From Deltaproteobacteria bacterium (GTDB taxonomy: Bacteria; Desulfobacterota; DSM-4660; Desulfatiglandales; Desulfatiglandaceae): 6,082 bases of DNA. A model generated the notes under the pieces. The model did not search any database. It worked only from the letters and a program-made list of their open reading frames with translations, and was not told the origin of the DNA. Below are positions 5,313-6,082 of the stretch, in pieces. The translations under genes were made by a program, and so were the position numbers. Each line of letters begins with the position of its first letter. Within the stretch, counting starts at the first letter, position 1. Location of the stretch: assembly GCA_021159825.1 (NCBI GenBank), contig JAGHDR010000410.1, forward strand, positions 1-6,082, read 5' to 3'.

Positions 5313-6082
5313 ATGCCGGATGCGGAAGGAATTTTGGGAGCCAGAGGAATCGATGACATGCCACCGGAAAAGAAAAATGCCACCGCGGGTTGGATCAAAG
5401 GGGCTGACAATCTGGATTGGGGCATGAAAAACAGGCTCTCCCGCCTGATTGGAGCGGATGGACACTGCCAGTTTCTTCCCATTGACCACGGCTATTTCCA
5501 AGGTCCCACGCGATGCCTGGAAAGACCGGCGGAAACCATTCAAAGCCTCGCTCCCTATGCAGATGGTTTATTTGTCACGCGTGGCGTGCTCCGAGCCGCC
5601 ATCGATTTCCGCATCGATACGCCGATTATCCTGCGGGTCTCCGGCGGCACCAGTGTGGTCGGCGAGGACCTTGCCAACGAAATCATTACCACCTCCATCG
5701 AAGATATGCTTCGGCTGAACGTCTCGGCTGTGGGTGTTTCCATTTTTGTGGGAAGCGACTACGAACAGGAAACCCTGGAAAACCTGGCGCAACTCGTAAA
5801 TGAATGCGAGAATTTCGGAATACCCGTTATGGCCGTCACCGCCGTCGGCAAAGAGATGGAAAAAAGAACCGCCCGTTATCTGGCGCTTTCCTGCCGCATT
5901 GCAGCGGAGCTGGGCGCCAGGATCGTCAAAACCTATTATTGCGATGACGGCTTTGAAAAGGTCACCATGGGATGCCCGGTCCCGGTGGTCATTGCCGGCG
6001 GTCCCAAATGCGAAACGGCCCTGGAAGTGTTTGAATTTGTCTATGATGGACTGCAAAAAGGGGCCATCGGGATCAACCTCGG
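5313..6082 (+). CDS. lsrF: LsrF-like class I aldolase/thiolase (DeoC/FbaB superfamily), C-terminus cut off
   Basis: In enteric bacteria LsrF is the last enzyme of autoinducer-2 breakdown: a thiolase moving an acetyl group from 3-hydroxy-5-phosphonooxypentane-2,4-dione to CoA. The 256 residues visible match LsrF along their length: DWGMKNRLSRL, FLPIDHGYFQGPT (D58, H59), LFVTRGVLR, PIILRVSGG, VGSDYEQETL, MAVTAVGKEME, ARIVKTYYCDDGFE with the likely Schiff-base lysine K206, and the phosphate-binding VVIAGGPK (about 225-232). About 35 residues are missing at the right edge by comparison with E. coli LsrF (291). No lsrK, lsrR, lsrG or transporter gene is visible, so the substrate may be another phosphorylated sugar or aromatic precursor, as in related FbaB-type aldolases. 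Family assignment is firm; the exact reaction is not. Confidence 0.85.
   Translation, partial: MPDAEGILGARGIDDMPPEKKNATAGWIKGADNLDWGMKNRLSRLIGADGHCQFLPIDHGYFQGPTRCLERPAETIQSLAPYADGLFVTRGVLRAAIDFRIDTPIILRVSGGTSVVGEDLANEIITTSIEDMLRLNVSAVGVSIFVGSDYEQETLENLAQLVNECENFGIPVMAVTAVGKEMEKRTARYLALSCRIAAELGARIVKTYYCDDGFEKVTMGCPVPVVIAGGPKCETALEVFEFVYDGLQKGAIGINL

Overview
The window looks like chromosomal DNA of a Gram-negative anaerobe, most likely a sulfate-reducing deltaproteobacterium (Desulfobacterota, Desulfobacteraceae-like). This is inferred from protein character: a PpiD/SurA-type periplasmic folding factor implies an outer membrane, a zinc-finger DnaJ is paired with a CbpM/MerR-like modulator, and an LsrF-like aldolase is present without other lsr genes. 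It is inference, not proof. No phage, CRISPR, tRNA or rRNA gene was seen.

Layout. (1) 1-347, minus: the N-terminal part of rimO, running off the left edge. (2) 348-836: a 489-nt divergent intergenic region with a good rimO promoter, a hairpin plus T8 directly before the rimO start, and a separate plus-strand hairpin followed by a T-rich tract (606-671) that no annotated gene explains. (3) 837-1970, plus: dnaJ, full length. (4) 1993-2310, minus: a CbpM/MerR-like gene, tail to tail with dnaJ and 22 nt apart. (5) 2311-2580: a divergent intergenic region with tandem TTGACAA boxes and a small leader hairpin. (6) 2581-4485, plus: a ppiD-like membrane-anchored parvulin chaperone. (7) 4528-4687: a 160-nt near-perfect palindrome between two convergent genes, resembling a MITE or large palindromic repeat. 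(8) 4668-5153, minus: a small DUF1285-like protein whose last five codons and stop lie inside the palindrome arm. (9) 5154-5312: a divergent intergenic region. (10) 5313-6082, plus: an lsrF-like class I aldolase/thiolase, cut by the right edge.

How the genes relate. The common theme is protein quality control and ribosome modification: RimO modifies ribosomal protein S12, DnaJ with its probable modulator works with DnaK in the cytoplasm, and PpiD helps proteins fold as they leave the Sec translocon. Each gene appears to be its own transcription unit, because neighbours alternate in strand. The DUF1285-like gene and the aldolase share a divergent promoter region, but no common pathway is evident.

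The most notable structure is the palindrome at 4528-4687. The arms share one axis (4607.5), form about 57 base pairs, and end inside a coding region. No convincing new multi-gene system was found.
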